This document shows positions 19,931 through 30,451 of a DNA stretch of 64,000 bases, piece after piece. This DNA comes from Alteromonadaceae bacterium XY-R5 (GTDB lineage: Bacteria; Pseudomonadota; Gammaproteobacteria; Enterobacterales; Alteromonadaceae). The notes beneath the pieces are model-generated. The model was not told the DNA's origin, searched no databases, and worked only from the letters and a program-made list of their open reading frames with translations. Where the stretch lies: the NCBI GenBank assembly GCA_001660395.1, contig LXWE01000004.1, positions 1 to 64,000 of the forward strand, written 5' to 3'. Position 1 is the stretch's first letter; the number at the start of each line of letters is the position of its first letter. The translations under genes and the position numbers were made by a program.

Positions 19931-20416
19931 ATGCAGCAAAAAGGCTTTACGTTAATTGAGCTGATCATTGTTATCGTTATTTTGGGCATTTTGGCTGTGA
20001 CAGCTGCGCCAAAGTATATGGATTTTCAGTCAGATGCGAAGGCTGCGTTATTGGATGGTGCTAAAGCTGCATTACTTGGCGGCGCGAATTTAGTTTATGC
20101 AAAAGCCACCATGCAGGGGCTGAATAAAGATGCAACTGCAACGGTTGACTTAGATGGTGATGGCGTTGGTGATATTGCCGTGAGATATGGCTATCCCAAC
20201 GTTACCAGCACTAACCTTAAGCAATTTGTTGATCTGGATTTCAGTACCACAGAAACAGACGATGTTGACTGGTATGCGGAATACCCAAGTGATTTTTCAT
20301 CGGTGTATTTTTCGCCTTCGGGGATGACGATATCAGACAGCTGCTATGTTAGGTATATCCGAGCTACGGGCATTAATTCTCCTGCGAGTGTTGTGGTGGA
20401 AGTTTCGGGTTGTTAA
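19931..20416 (+). CDS. MSHA pilin, second MshA-type copy
   Basis: This is a 161-residue paralogue of the preceding pilin. The leader and first 27 residues are almost identical (MQQKG/FTLIELIIVIVILG), and both keep the D-x-D-G-D-G loop and the C-terminal SDSCYVRY...VSGC disulphide pair. The central region differs. It may be an alternative major pilin or an abundant minor pilin. It sits 90 bp after mshA, with AAGG upstream of the ATG. Confidence 0.87.
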   Translation: MQQKGFTLIELIIVIVILGILAVTAAPKYMDFQSDAKAALLDGAKAALLGGANLVYAKATMQGLNKDATATVDLDGDGVGDIAVRYGYPNVTSTNLKQFVDLDFSTTETDDVDWYAEYPSDFSSVYFSPSGMTISDSCYVRYIRATGINSPASVVVEVSGC

Positions 20417-20531
20417 ACAGAAAATAACGAACTATTGAAAATACCCCTTGATTGGTCATATATTTGACCGGTAAAGAGGCGGAGGCTGGTATGGATACTG
20501 GCAACAACAATTAAAATAACAAGGGATACCC

Positions 20532-20768
20532 ATGTTTTCAGTGAGCAGAAAGACGCGAATTCAAATGTTAGAAGGCGGGTTAATATGTTCCATTTTCACC
20601 ACGCTGTTGAGTATCGAACCAGTTTCGACTCACCCTCAGAAGGTTGTATTTTCGGACCAGCCAGGGCCATGGGCTGCGGTGCAAACACCGCTAGAGTTAT
20701 CAGAGCTACCCATTTTGATTCAGGAACCGGATCTCAGCGTCAATCGTTTACTTGCACCCGGTGGCTAG
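20532..20768 (+). CDS. Small hypothetical protein between mshA and mshC
   Basis: This 78-codon frame has an ATG preceded by a good AAGGGA ribosome-binding site at 6 bp. The product has a basic start, a moderately hydrophobic stretch (about residues 14-28, EGGLICSIFTTLLSI) and a Pro-rich, acidic tail. It does not look like a prepilin and I do not recognise it. It fills the gap between the second pilin gene and mshC, and a GGTCA...TGACC inverted repeat lies about 60 bp upstream. It may be real or fortuitous. Confidence 0.4.
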   Translation: MFSVSRKTRIQMLEGGLICSIFTTLLSIEPVSTHPQKVVFSDQPGPWAAVQTPLELSELPILIQEPDLSVNRLLAPGG

Positions 20769-20802
20769 CTTGTTGAGTTAGCAGTGTATTCCTGAGGTAT
20801 CT

Positions 20803-21330
20803 ATGTCTGAATCAACTGCTTTCTCATTCAATATTCCAACTTCGCGGACACAGGGCTTTACCCTGGTTGAGCTTGTTACTGTGATCCTGCTGTTGGGCAT
20901 TTTGGCCGTGTCATTTTCTGCACGCTGGCAAAGCGGCACCGGAATTAACGAATATGCGGTCAGGGATAACCTGCTTCAGGCACTGCGAAATATGCAGTTT
21001 CAAGCCATGATGGACACTTCATTGTCGCGTCCTTATCAAATTAATTTTACCAGTTCTGCATATGCCCCAGCCCTCAACCTGGATGGGACGGGCATGGATT
21101 ACACAGATCCCGGTTACAGCACGACAGATGCCGATGAACTGACTGTTATGGGCATCTCTCTGAATACTGGGGGGCTGTCATCCATCGGCTTCAACGCGTT
21201 GGGACAACCTATTGATGCCGCAGGTGACAGCATATGCGCAAGCGGTTGTGAGCTAGCGGTGACGAGTACAGGTTCTTTGTCTTTATGTGTAGAGTCTCAA
21301 GGCTTTGTGCATAAGGGGGCCTGTGAATGA
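20803..21330 (+). CDS. mshC: MSHA minor prepilin MshC
   Basis: This is a prepilin with a leader of about 22 residues ending TQG/FTLVELVTVILLLGILAVSF, then a GspH-like minor-pilin body (NLLQALRNMQFQAMMDTS). Two Cys pairs occur in the C-terminal half. Minor pilins of this class form a tip complex that primes assembly. Its stop overlaps the mshD start by 4 bp. Confidence 0.88.
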   Translation: MSESTAFSFNIPTSRTQGFTLVELVTVILLLGILAVSFSARWQSGTGINEYAVRDNLLQALRNMQFQAMMDTSLSRPYQINFTSSAYAPALNLDGTGMDYTDPGYSTTDADELTVMGISLNTGGLSSIGFNALGQPIDAAGDSICASGCELAVTSTGSLSLCVESQGFVHKGACE

Positions 21331-21872
21331 CGACCTTACGCTATCCCAAACCTCTGAGTGTCGGTGTGACCTTAATTGAACTGGTCATCGGCATGTTAGT
21401 AATGGCAATTGCATTAACAGTGATCACTGGCTTATTGGCGCCGCAAGCGGTAAGAAGTATCGACCCGATTTATCAGGTGAGAGCGACGGAACTCGCCCAG
21501 TCTATGTTCAACGAAATCATGGCAAAGTCGTTTGATGAAAACAGCGACCGCAGTGGTACAGGTTTACGTTGTGGCGAATCCGGGGCCAGCGAGTGTACCG
21601 ATGCTGCTAGTCTGGGACCGGAAGAGTCAGATCGTGCCGATTATGATGATGTCGATGATTATAATGGCTTTATTGCCTCCGATAGTACCTCTCCGCGGAT
21701 TACAAATAGTATGGGCGACGAACTCAGCGCAAATGGCGAATATCTTTACGCCGGGTTTAGTGTGCAGGTAGCGGTCAGTTATGCCAGTGCTAACGATAAG
21801 CTAATTAATCTGGTGGTGACAACGCCATCTGGTCAGGCGCTAACCTTCAGTAGTTACCGGAGTAACTACTAA
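21327..21872 (+). CDS. mshD: MSHA minor prepilin MshD
   Basis: The prepilin-like N-terminus is divergent at the processing site: SVGVTLIELVIGMLVMAIALTV has Gly-Val in place of Gly-Phe. The body starts RAVRSIDPIYQVRATELAQSMFNEIM, as in MshD/GspI-like pilins. Its two cysteines (LRCGES, SECTDA) are close together. It overlaps mshC at the start, and its stop abuts the mshO ATG. Confidence 0.85.
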   Translation: MTTLRYPKPLSVGVTLIELVIGMLVMAIALTVITGLLAPQAVRSIDPIYQVRATELAQSMFNEIMAKSFDENSDRSGTGLRCGESGASECTDAASLGPEESDRADYDDVDDYNGFIASDSTSPRITNSMGDELSANGEYLYAGFSVQVAVSYASANDKLINLVVTTPSGQALTFSSYRSNY

Positions 21873-22735
21873 TGAGCAGAAGGCTTAGTTCTGCAGGCGG
21901 TTTCACTCTGGTTGAGTTGATCACTGTTATTGTGATCCTGGGAATTGTGGGCGTCGGTGTCGGTGGATTTTTGCGTAGTAGCAGTCAGATCTACACAACC
22001 GTGTCTGGCACACAGGATTTGCTCAGTGCGGGGCGTTTCGCCAATGAACGAATTAACCGCGAATTGCGCAATGCCCTGCCAGGGAGCGTGCGTTTGAGCG
22101 GCAATAGTGCCGTGCACTGTTTGCAATTTGTGCCTGTTGAATGGAGCACCTTTTACACCGAATTACCCCTGACCAGCAACTCGCTCTCTGAGGCGAGCGT
22201 TATTGATTTGTTCGATATCGACGGCAATGTCTATTTGCCTGCGTCTGATGACTATGCAGTCGTCTACCCTATTAATAATGCGGCTGTTTACGATACCAGC
22301 GAAGGCCACAGGCAGTTGATTGAAAGCTGTTCAGATGACGATGGTGATTGCAGCACGCGCGAAGCGGATTCCTCTGATCGCCTGGTGCAGCTGGGCTTTG
22401 CCGGGCAATTTGTGCAGGCTTCGCCTGCGTCACGTTTATATATAGTGAATCAGGCTATCAGCTATTGTGCTCGTGGCGGAAAACTCTACCGACATGAAGA
22501 TAGCCTCAGTGCCAGTCAGCCTTTGCATGTGAGTGGCGGAGTATTGATGGCTGAAAATCTGGCGAATCAGCTGTCTGATGATCCGTTAAATCAGCTAAGT
22601 GACAGCGATGACCCGTTTCGAATCTATGATGCCAGTCTGACGCGTAATGGTTTTGCTCATATTTTGCTGCGTTTTGACGAAAATGGTGATCAGGTGGTAT
22701 TGAGTAATGAGGTGCATATTGTCAATGTCCCCTAA
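21872..22735 (+). CDS. mshO: MSHA minor prepilin MshO
   Basis: This is a GspJ-like larger minor prepilin of 287 residues. The short leader ends SAGG/FTLVELITVIVILGIVGVGVGGF. A body with the GRFANERINRELRNALPGSVRL segment follows, typical of this class. It is likely part of the tip complex with MshC, MshD and MshP. It is contiguous with mshD (TAATG overlap) and overlaps mshP by 11 bp. Confidence 0.88.
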   Translation: MSRRLSSAGGFTLVELITVIVILGIVGVGVGGFLRSSSQIYTTVSGTQDLLSAGRFANERINRELRNALPGSVRLSGNSAVHCLQFVPVEWSTFYTELPLTSNSLSEASVIDLFDIDGNVYLPASDDYAVVYPINNAAVYDTSEGHRQLIESCSDDDGDCSTREADSSDRLVQLGFAGQFVQASPASRLYIVNQAISYCARGGKLYRHEDSLSASQPLHVSGGVLMAENLANQLSDDPLNQLSDSDDPFRIYDASLTRNGFAHILLRFDENGDQVVLSNEVHIVNVP

Positions 22736-23141
22736 TCCTCAGACGTGCCAGCGCGGTAGTATGCTGGTGATGGCCATTTTTGTGATCGTCGTGATCAGTG
22801 TGTTAGCTATGGCAATGATGCGTATGTTGTCTTCCTCTTCTACCTCGATTGTATATGAGGTGTATGGCGTGCGGGCATTAAATGCGGCAAGGTCAGGATT
22901 GGAATTTAGTTTACGGGATGCGTTTCCGTTAGATGATGGCACTCCTGTCTGTCTTGACGATAGCTCTGACTGGCAGGATATCAGTGGCGTCACCGGCCTG
23001 GAAAACTGCAGTTATCTGGCCCGTTGTACCAGCTGGGAAGAGGATGAAGTAACCTATTATCGGTTTAAATCCACCGGTCAGTGTCGAATTAATGATGAGC
23101 GTTTGGTGAGCCGCACCATTGAAGTAGACGGAGCCTTATAA
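22725..23141 (+). CDS. mshP: MSHA biogenesis protein MshP (PilX/GspK-like)
   Basis: MshP has a QRGSMLVMAIFVIVVISVLAMAMMRM hydrophobic N-terminus, like PilX-type minor pilins that lack the canonical Glu5 consensus. A small Cys-rich domain follows (VCLDDS, ENCSYLARC, GQCR). The frame opens at 22707, but the ATG at 22725 overlapping the mshO stop is the natural start. The stop overlaps the mshQ ATG (TAATG), so the tip genes are translationally coupled. Confidence 0.85.
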   Translation: MSPNPQTCQRGSMLVMAIFVIVVISVLAMAMMRMLSSSSTSIVYEVYGVRALNAARSGLEFSLRDAFPLDDGTPVCLDDSSDWQDISGVTGLENCSYLARCTSWEEDEVTYYRFKSTGQCRINDERLVSRTIEVDGAL

Positions 23142-26100
23142 TGGGTCGATTTAGCCTGTTGATGTTGTTTTTACTTACCATGGTATCGTCGCCGTACTAT
23201 GTGGCCGCGGCGAGTTCAGGTAGCGGAGGCAGCAAAGCCGTTGGCGGCAGCACTGGCGGTTCTGGTGGGGGTGCCGGTGGTGGATCTCAACCTGGTGGTG
23301 GGACGCCCGGTGGCGGCATGAGTACGGGCGGTCAGTGCAGCAATGTATTTCCGAATGCGTTATCCACCTATGGGGATAGTGGCAACATCGACTTTGGCTA
23401 TAACTCATACGTATACCACAGCTCAGGCAATTCACTGAGTACTGCCAGTGTGACTAAAAATGGCGGCTCAACTCAGCCAACCTGCTCGACAACGGACTGT
23501 ATTGCCAATCCTGGGGTGACTGGCGTGGAAAGTATTGACCCTGGGAGCTTTCAGATCTCAGGCAGCAGTAAAGATGAGTCTTTGGCCTATCAGGAAGCTA
23601 AAACGCTTGGTAGCTCAACCAATCGATACCGCAATATCTCAACCAATAGTGATGCCACACTGACCTTTTCTTCCAAGCAAACGGAATACTACATCACGTC
23701 GTTGTCGATGGGGTACCGCTCAACCCTGTACTTGCAGGGGGGAACCACTTACTGGATTGAACGTTTATCGTTTAACTCTGAAGTGAAAGTGGTCATTCAG
23801 GGCTCAGGGACAGCCCGGATCCTGGTTAACAATAATCTGAGTATTGGCTCTCCCGGATTCATTAATAGCTCAGGCATTAATGTCGAAGGCGATGCCAGCA
23901 AATTATTTTTGTATGTAAACGGTACATTTACGACCAACAATCATGCGACAGTCTCAGCGGTCATATATTGTACCGGTGATGCCAGCATTGGCTCGGCCAG
24001 TTATGTTTATGGTGCATTAACGGCAAAAAACGTCAGTCTTGGGACTGATTCTACGGTGACTTTCCAGTCGTCGAATGTGAATTCCGTAGATTATGGTGAT
24101 TTATGCAGTAGCAGTGTCAGCAGTATCGACCACTATCAGATTGAGATGGATGGCGTAGGGCTAACCTGCGAGTCTGAAGATATTGTGATTCGGGCCTGTT
24201 TGGATGCGGATTGCAGCGAAGAATCGACGAGTGTAAGTACGATTACCTTATCGCCTTCTGGTCTGGCTGAGTCAGATACGATCAGCTTTACCGGCTCTAC
24301 TACGGTAAGTTTGTCCCATACCACGGCGGAGACTGTGACACTGTCTTTATCCGATACCGATCCCGTCGGTGAATTAGAATGCGTAAACGGCTCGGCAGAG
24401 ACATGCGATCTTACATTTGCCGATGCCGGTTTTGAATTTATCAATAGCAGTACTGGCGACAGTAGCTTGCCTGATCAGTTAGCTGAAACGTATTTCAGCA
24501 ATGTTAGCTTACGGGCTGTTTACGACAATAATGGCGTTTGCGCAGCCTTGTTGCAGGGATCACAACAGGTGACCTTAGGCTATCAGTGTGATTCCCCCTC
24601 GAGCTGTCAGTCTGCGCTGCAGCCCATATCGTCGGCGGTAAAATCTAACGGTGCCAGTAAAAAGCTGAATCTGACCTTCGACAGCGATGGTGTTGCCAGC
24701 CTGGATTCCCTGTATTTTCCAGACGCCGGACAATTAACCCTGTATGCCAGTGCCACAGTAGATCGTGCAAATATTGAATCAGGCAATGCCAGTATCAATG
24801 TAGTGCCTGCCCAAATAGAGCTGTCTGTTTCGTCGTCAGCCCTGACAGATTCAACCAGCACCTGGCAAGCTGGAGATGACTTTACCCTTACGGTTTCAGC
24901 ATTAGGCAATAACGGAGGGCTGCTTCCAAATTATCAGCCTGGGCAGTTGCAATGGAGCCTGATGCGCCTATTGCCCTCCACAGATGGCGTTGAGGGAACA
25001 CTGGATTATGCCTCTGGTGATAGTGTGGTAAGTTCACTGGCAGGGGGCTTTGTTGATAGTGCCAGCCTGGGTTTTAGTGACGGCGAGTATGTGTACGCTC
25101 AGGCAAGATATAGCGAAGTTGGGCGTGTTAATCTGGCGGTGCAGGATGCGAACTATCTGGGCGCAAGCATAGCCGGCAATGACCTGACTCTGGGGCGTTT
25201 TATTCCTGCATATTTTTCGGTTGAACTGCAGCAGACGCCTCAGCTTTTACCCGCGTGTGGCACCTTTACCTACCTGGATCAGCCGCTTAGTTTTGACACC
25301 AGTTATCCTGCCAAGATTAGCCTGACGGCAAAAAATGCCGAGGGTGATATTACTTATAATTATGGTAATGATTTTTGGAACCTCAGTGTCAGTGATGCCA
25401 GCATGACGGCAAGTTTGGGTTATGCCGATAGCTCCAGTTATACCAGTTATGGCGATGCCAGCGTGATATCTCTGGGGGATAGCCCGCAGTTAAGTGGTGA
25501 TGATGATTATGATGGTTCAGGCGTGATCACCATTGCGAATGCCCAGTTTACTTACAATAAGGCGGATAGTGCGGGTACGGCTTACACACCTGTTGTGCCT
25601 TTCCAGGCATCTGTTGATATGACCTTTGGTGCGGACATGCTAACTGACAGCGACGGTGTGTGTTACAAATCCACTGCGACAGACACAAGCTGTCTGAACT
25701 TTGTTATTAGTAACATTTCCGGTTCAGTCATGCGTTACGGCAGATTAAATCTTACCAGTGTGTATGGCCCTGAGTCTGAAAGTCTGTGGGTGCCCATGAC
25801 AGCAGAATACCTAAACAGTGCTGGCAAGTGGGTAACTAACGGTGACGATTACTGCACAGATATCAGCATGACTTATGCTGACGGAGATGTTGTTTTGACA
25901 GCTGACGGTGAAACTGACTTAACGGCACTAGTGGGGAGTCCGAGTGCAGCAGGCATGTTAAGTGCCGGGTTAAGCGACAGTGCCGACTTAGTGTTGTCGT
26001 CGCCTGGTGCCGTAGGAAGTTTATATTTGTCATTATATCCGGCGAGCGCACCTGCCTGGGCAGAGTATTTAAATATTGACTGGAATGGTGATGGAGTAAT

Positions 26101-26212
26101 TTGCTCCAGTTTGGCGTTTTGTAGCACGGATGCATTGGATTATCCGTCGGCACAGGTGACATTTGGGGTTTATCGGGGAAATGACAGGATTTTGCATTGG
26201 CGTGGACTTTAG
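23141..26212 (+). CDS. mshQ: MSHA biogenesis protein MshQ, large exported protein
   Basis: This 1023-residue protein starts with a signal peptide (about 1-24) and a Gly/Ser-rich stretch (about 25-65). A region of repeated short beta-strand motifs follows (about 150-310, for example LSIGSPGFINSSGINVEG), then a series of Ser/Asp-rich beta domains. The C-terminal third has the MRYGRLNLTSVYGPESESLWVPMTAEY block of DUF6701/MshQ proteins. It would be an extracellular, tip-associated adhesin-like component; that role is inferred from its position and from PilY1-like placement in other systems. It is the last pilus gene of the operon. Confidence 0.87.
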   Translation: MGRFSLLMLFLLTMVSSPYYVAAASSGSGGSKAVGGSTGGSGGGAGGGSQPGGGTPGGGMSTGGQCSNVFPNALSTYGDSGNIDFGYNSYVYHSSGNSLSTASVTKNGGSTQPTCSTTDCIANPGVTGVESIDPGSFQISGSSKDESLAYQEAKTLGSSTNRYRNISTNSDATLTFSSKQTEYYITSLSMGYRSTLYLQGGTTYWIERLSFNSEVKVVIQGSGTARILVNNNLSIGSPGFINSSGINVEGDASKLFLYVNGTFTTNNHATVSAVIYCTGDASIGSASYVYGALTAKNVSLGTDSTVTFQSSNVNSVDYGDLCSSSVSSIDHYQIEMDGVGLTCESEDIVIRACLDADCSEESTSVSTITLSPSGLAESDTISFTGSTTVSLSHTTAETVTLSLSDTDPVGELECVNGSAETCDLTFADAGFEFINSSTGDSSLPDQLAETYFSNVSLRAVYDNNGVCAALLQGSQQVTLGYQCDSPSSCQSALQPISSAVKSNGASKKLNLTFDSDGVASLDSLYFPDAGQLTLYASATVDRANIESGNASINVVPAQIELSVSSSALTDSTSTWQAGDDFTLTVSALGNNGGLLPNYQPGQLQWSLMRLLPSTDGVEGTLDYASGDSVVSSLAGGFVDSASLGFSDGEYVYAQARYSEVGRVNLAVQDANYLGASIAGNDLTLGRFIPAYFSVELQQTPQLLPACGTFTYLDQPLSFDTSYPAKISLTAKNAEGDITYNYGNDFWNLSVSDASMTASLGYADSSSYTSYGDASVISLGDSPQLSGDDDYDGSGVITIANAQFTYNKADSAGTAYTPVVPFQASVDMTFGADMLTDSDGVCYKSTATDTSCLNFVISNISGSVMRYGRLNLTSVYGPESESLWVPMTAEYLNSAGKWVTNGDDYCTDISMTYADGDVVLTADGETDLTALVGSPSAAGMLSAGLSDSADLVLSSPGAVGSLYLSLYPASAPAWAEYLNIDWNGDGVICSSLAFCSTDALDYPSAQVTFGVYRGNDRILHWRGL

Positions 26213-26404
26213 CTGAGACTGACACCATAGTGTGAATGAATATACCGGCGAAAGGACGATGGCGCTTGCGCTTTTCCCGTCAACTCAATAGCATAGGGGG
26301 TTGATGTGTGGGTTTGGTGAGTCGGTCACTAGAAAGCTAACGCGTCCCATCCTCATAATAACAATACGCAGTTTGCCAGTTGGCGATTAGTTTGGAATGG
26401 AAGA

Positions 26405-28285
26405 ATGAATCGAATAGCACATTGGGCAATGGTCGGCGCTATTTCCGTCACCGCAGGTTTGGCACAGGCTGCAACTCCTGGTGTTACGGAAATCGAACAG
26501 CAGATCGCGCAAAAACAGACAGATTACAATAACTATAAACAAAGCCTGGAAGCAGAAGTTGCCACCGCCAAAACGTTGGAAGCCGAGCTGGAAAAACTGC
26601 GTGAAAATGCCGCCCTGGCAGATGCAGACAGACAAGCCGCGTTAATCGAAATGAATTTGCAGTATCAACGCATGGTGGAAGATCCTTCCGTTGATATCAC
26701 TACGGCGCAGCAAAACTATCAAAAAGCAGTGCGTACACATACGGCTGTAAAAGACGCCATTACCGACAAATACAACGCCTGGCAATCCAAACTACAGGAA
26801 GTTGAAAAGGCGCGTCTGTCTCAGCATGCCCTGCTTAATACTCTTGAAGGATTAAAAGAGAAGTTAAATGGTGCGCGTTTAGATCGCCTGTATACCGAAT
26901 TTAACCGCAGTGAAACGGTTCAGGTAAGCCATAACGTTGCCTGTGATCGTGATGAAACGATTGCCAAGTGTATGGACCGTGGTAAAGCCCTGGCTAAACA
27001 AAAAGCCTCCAAGCGTTTCCTCGATCAACTTTATGAAGGGTTGAGTGAAGCGGTAGAAGTTGAACGTCGTCGTCCTTATTCTGACGCTTACGTGCAGGTA
27101 CTGCGTAGCGAAGTCGTGGATAACAACTTCAGTGGCTTAGGTAATTTCAACGTAAAAATGGCCGTTGAACTGCAGGGTAACCTGAAACGTAACGAAGGCT
27201 GCGCACTGTTAGGCCTGGATAAACGTTACTGTGTAGCTTCCAGTCAGGTAGAAGTTAAACCTGTTGTTGAAGCTGCCCCTGTGGCGAAGAAAGTATCCAC
27301 GGATGAGTCTGTCATGTATGAACTGACCATTCGTTCCAACGTGTATGACGACGAAGTTTTCATTGATGGCGTGAGCTATGGTTCAACCAAGCTGCAAATC
27401 ACACTGCCTTCTGGTGAGCATGATGTTGAAGTGGTTAAGCGTGGTTACGAAAGTTACCGTAAAAAGGTGAATCTGACAGAAAGTCAGACCATGAAAGTTG
27501 AGTTGCAGCGCGCAAAATACAGCTTTGCCAAAGGCGAAAAAATTCAGGATATCCTGAATGACGATAAGCCTGGCCCTGAACTGGTTGTTGTGCCAGCTGG
27601 TACATTCCGTATGGGAGATATCAGCGGAATTGGCTTAGCCAATGAGCGCCCGGTACAAAGTAAAGAAATCACAGATTCCTTTGGTATTAGTATTACTGAA
27701 GTGACTGTGGCGGAATTCAAAGCATTTGTGGATGCCAGCAATTACGTGACAGAAGCTGAACAAGGTAAAGGTTGTGCCTCTTATGAAGATGGTCAGGCGA
27801 TTTACTCTGAGCAGCGCAACTGGCGTGCTCCTGGTTACAACCAGACAGAATCTCACCCTGTCGTGTGCGTCAGCATGCAGGACGCCCAGGCATATGTTGA
27901 CTGGTTATCTACCAGCAGCGGTCATACCTATCGTCTGCCGTCTGAAACAGAATGGGAATATGCCGCTCGTGCCGGCCAGGAATCTGATTACTGGTGGGGT
28001 GAAGGTGTTGGTTCAGATAATGCGAACTGTGGCTGGTGTGGCAGTCAGTGGTCAAATGTGAGCAGCTCCCCAGTTGCTTCTTTTGAGCGCAACCCATTCG
28101 GCTTATATGACACAGTGGGTAACGTTTGGGAATGGACTAACAGTTCTCGCGCTCAAAGTGGCACGGTTGTCAGAGGTGGCGCCTGGAATTTTGCACCGCG
28201 CCTGGCTCGCTCAGCCACACGTATGGAAATGGACCCAGTGTTCCGTGCTAACTACATCGGTTTCCGTGTCGTACGTGAAAAATAA
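26405..28285 (+). CDS. Exported PEGA and SUMF1 (formylglycine-generating-enzyme-like) domain protein
   Basis: This is a 626-residue secreted protein. It has a signal peptide (about 1-22, LAQA-AT), a coiled coil (about 25-165), and a domain with VACDRDETIAKCMDRGKALAKQ. A PEGA domain (about 300-365) contains SNVYDDEVFIDGVSYGST and LPSGEHDVEVVKRGYESY. The C-terminal SUMF1/FGE-sulfatase fold (about 395-626) carries VVVPAGTFRMGD, RLPSETEWEYAARAG, GNVWEWT and YIGFRVVRE. Most bacterial members of this fold are not sulfatase activators, so an enzymatic role is not claimed. It lies between the pilus operon and mreB and may act at the cell envelope. Confidence 0.85.
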   Translation: MNRIAHWAMVGAISVTAGLAQAATPGVTEIEQQIAQKQTDYNNYKQSLEAEVATAKTLEAELEKLRENAALADADRQAALIEMNLQYQRMVEDPSVDITTAQQNYQKAVRTHTAVKDAITDKYNAWQSKLQEVEKARLSQHALLNTLEGLKEKLNGARLDRLYTEFNRSETVQVSHNVACDRDETIAKCMDRGKALAKQKASKRFLDQLYEGLSEAVEVERRRPYSDAYVQVLRSEVVDNNFSGLGNFNVKMAVELQGNLKRNEGCALLGLDKRYCVASSQVEVKPVVEAAPVAKKVSTDESVMYELTIRSNVYDDEVFIDGVSYGSTKLQITLPSGEHDVEVVKRGYESYRKKVNLTESQTMKVELQRAKYSFAKGEKIQDILNDDKPGPELVVVPAGTFRMGDISGIGLANERPVQSKEITDSFGISITEVTVAEFKAFVDASNYVTEAEQGKGCASYEDGQAIYSEQRNWRAPGYNQTESHPVVCVSMQDAQAYVDWLSTSSGHTYRLPSETEWEYAARAGQESDYWWGEGVGSDNANCGWCGSQWSNVSSSPVASFERNPFGLYDTVGNVWEWTNSSRAQSGTVVRGGAWNFAPRLARSATRMEMDPVFRANYIGFRVVREK

Positions 28286-28310
28286 CTCTGGCGCTTGCTA
28301 AGTATTGAGA

Positions 28311-28336
28311 ATCCCGGCCTGGTGCCGGGATTTTTG
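28311..28336 (+). terminator. Rho-independent terminator
   Basis: An 8-bp GC-rich stem (ATCCCGGC / GCCGGGAT) with a 5-base loop is followed by five T. It ends the SUMF1 transcript ahead of the mreB promoter region. Confidence 0.88.
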
Positions 28337-28459
28337 TTTATTGCTCGTGTTAAACGCTGTTATTTGCGTCTATACCCAATAACCAACGCTTTTATCGGTT
28401 TTTCTGGTCATCAGGACGTCTGTTATCTTGCTGAATTGGGGGGGCATTGGTAAAGTTAG

Positions 28460-29542
<1,083 letters not shown>

Positions 29543-29561
29543 TTCCTGTCTATTTTGTGGG

Positions 29562-29583
29562 CAAGGCGGCATAGGCCGCCTTG
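29562..29583 (+). promoter_or_regulatory. Stem-loop between mreB and mreC
   Basis: A 9-bp perfect stem (CAAGGCGGC / GCCGCCTTG) with a 4-base loop is followed by only TGTGTGTTT. It could partially terminate or stabilise the mreB message, giving more MreB than MreC/D. Confidence 0.55.
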
Positions 29584-29596
29584 TGTGTTTAAGTAA

Positions 29597-30451
29597 ATGA
29601 ATACCATTTTTACTCGTGGACCCTCATTACCCCACAGACTAGCACTGGCTTTGGTGCTGTCGTTGGTACTCATTGTGCTGGACCACAAACTGGATAGTTT
29701 CCGCACTGTGCGGGTCTATCTCAATTCAATCGTCAGTCCGTTGCAGTATATTGCTGACTTGCCGGGAGATTTTCTTAACTGGTCGGCGACGCAGTTCACC
29801 TCGCAACAGCAACTTATCGAAGAAAATGCGCGCTTAACTCATCAAGCCACGTTAATGAGCGAGAAGCTTCAACGTTTCGAGTTACTTCAGGCTGAGAATG
29901 ATCGTTTACGCAGATTACTTGGCTCTCCTGTGCACAAAGATGCACGCAAAATGGTGGCCGAATTAATGGCTGTCGATAATAACCCGTATAGCCACCAAAT
30001 CGTGATTGATAAAGGTGCAGTAAACGGGGTTTATGAAGGCCAGCCGGTGCTCGATGATCAGGGGATTGTGGGGCAGGTGATGCAGGTAGGTACCACTAAT
30101 AGTCGGGTGTTGTTACTTGCTGATTTGACCCATGCGATTCCGGTACGTATTGCCCGAAATAATCTGAGTTTGATTGCTGCTGGGACTGGCCGTTTAGATG
30201 AGCTGAATCTGGAGCATGTGGCGCACAGTGCCGACATCCGCGTTGGCGATGAGCTTGTGTCATCTGGCCTGGGCAATGTGTTTCCTGAGGGATATCCCGT
30301 TGCTACGGTCAGCAGTATCGTACGTGATGAAAGTCGCCCGTTTGCTCAGGTAAAACTGACACCCAAGGCTCATTTGGATCGGATTAAATATTTGTTGCTG
30401 CTGTGGACAGCCGATGCCCCGAGCTCTCCCGCAATACCGGAGCAGGAATAA
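29597..30451 (+). CDS. mreC: Rod shape-determining protein MreC
   Basis: MreC is a bitopic scaffold linking MreB to the periplasmic wall machinery. It has one membrane helix (about residues 12-30), a coiled coil (about 70-105, EENARLTHQATLMSEKLQRFELLQAENDRLRRLL), and two beta-barrel domains with the VIDKGAVNGVYEGQPVLDDQGIVGQV signature. The length of 284 residues is typical. The stop TAA shares its last base with the mreD ATG. Confidence 0.95.
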   Translation: MNTIFTRGPSLPHRLALALVLSLVLIVLDHKLDSFRTVRVYLNSIVSPLQYIADLPGDFLNWSATQFTSQQQLIEENARLTHQATLMSEKLQRFELLQAENDRLRRLLGSPVHKDARKMVAELMAVDNNPYSHQIVIDKGAVNGVYEGQPVLDDQGIVGQVMQVGTTNSRVLLLADLTHAIPVRIARNNLSLIAAGTGRLDELNLEHVAHSADIRVGDELVSSGLGNVFPEGYPVATVSSIVRDESRPFAQVKLTPKAHLDRIKYLLLLWTADAPSSPAIPEQE

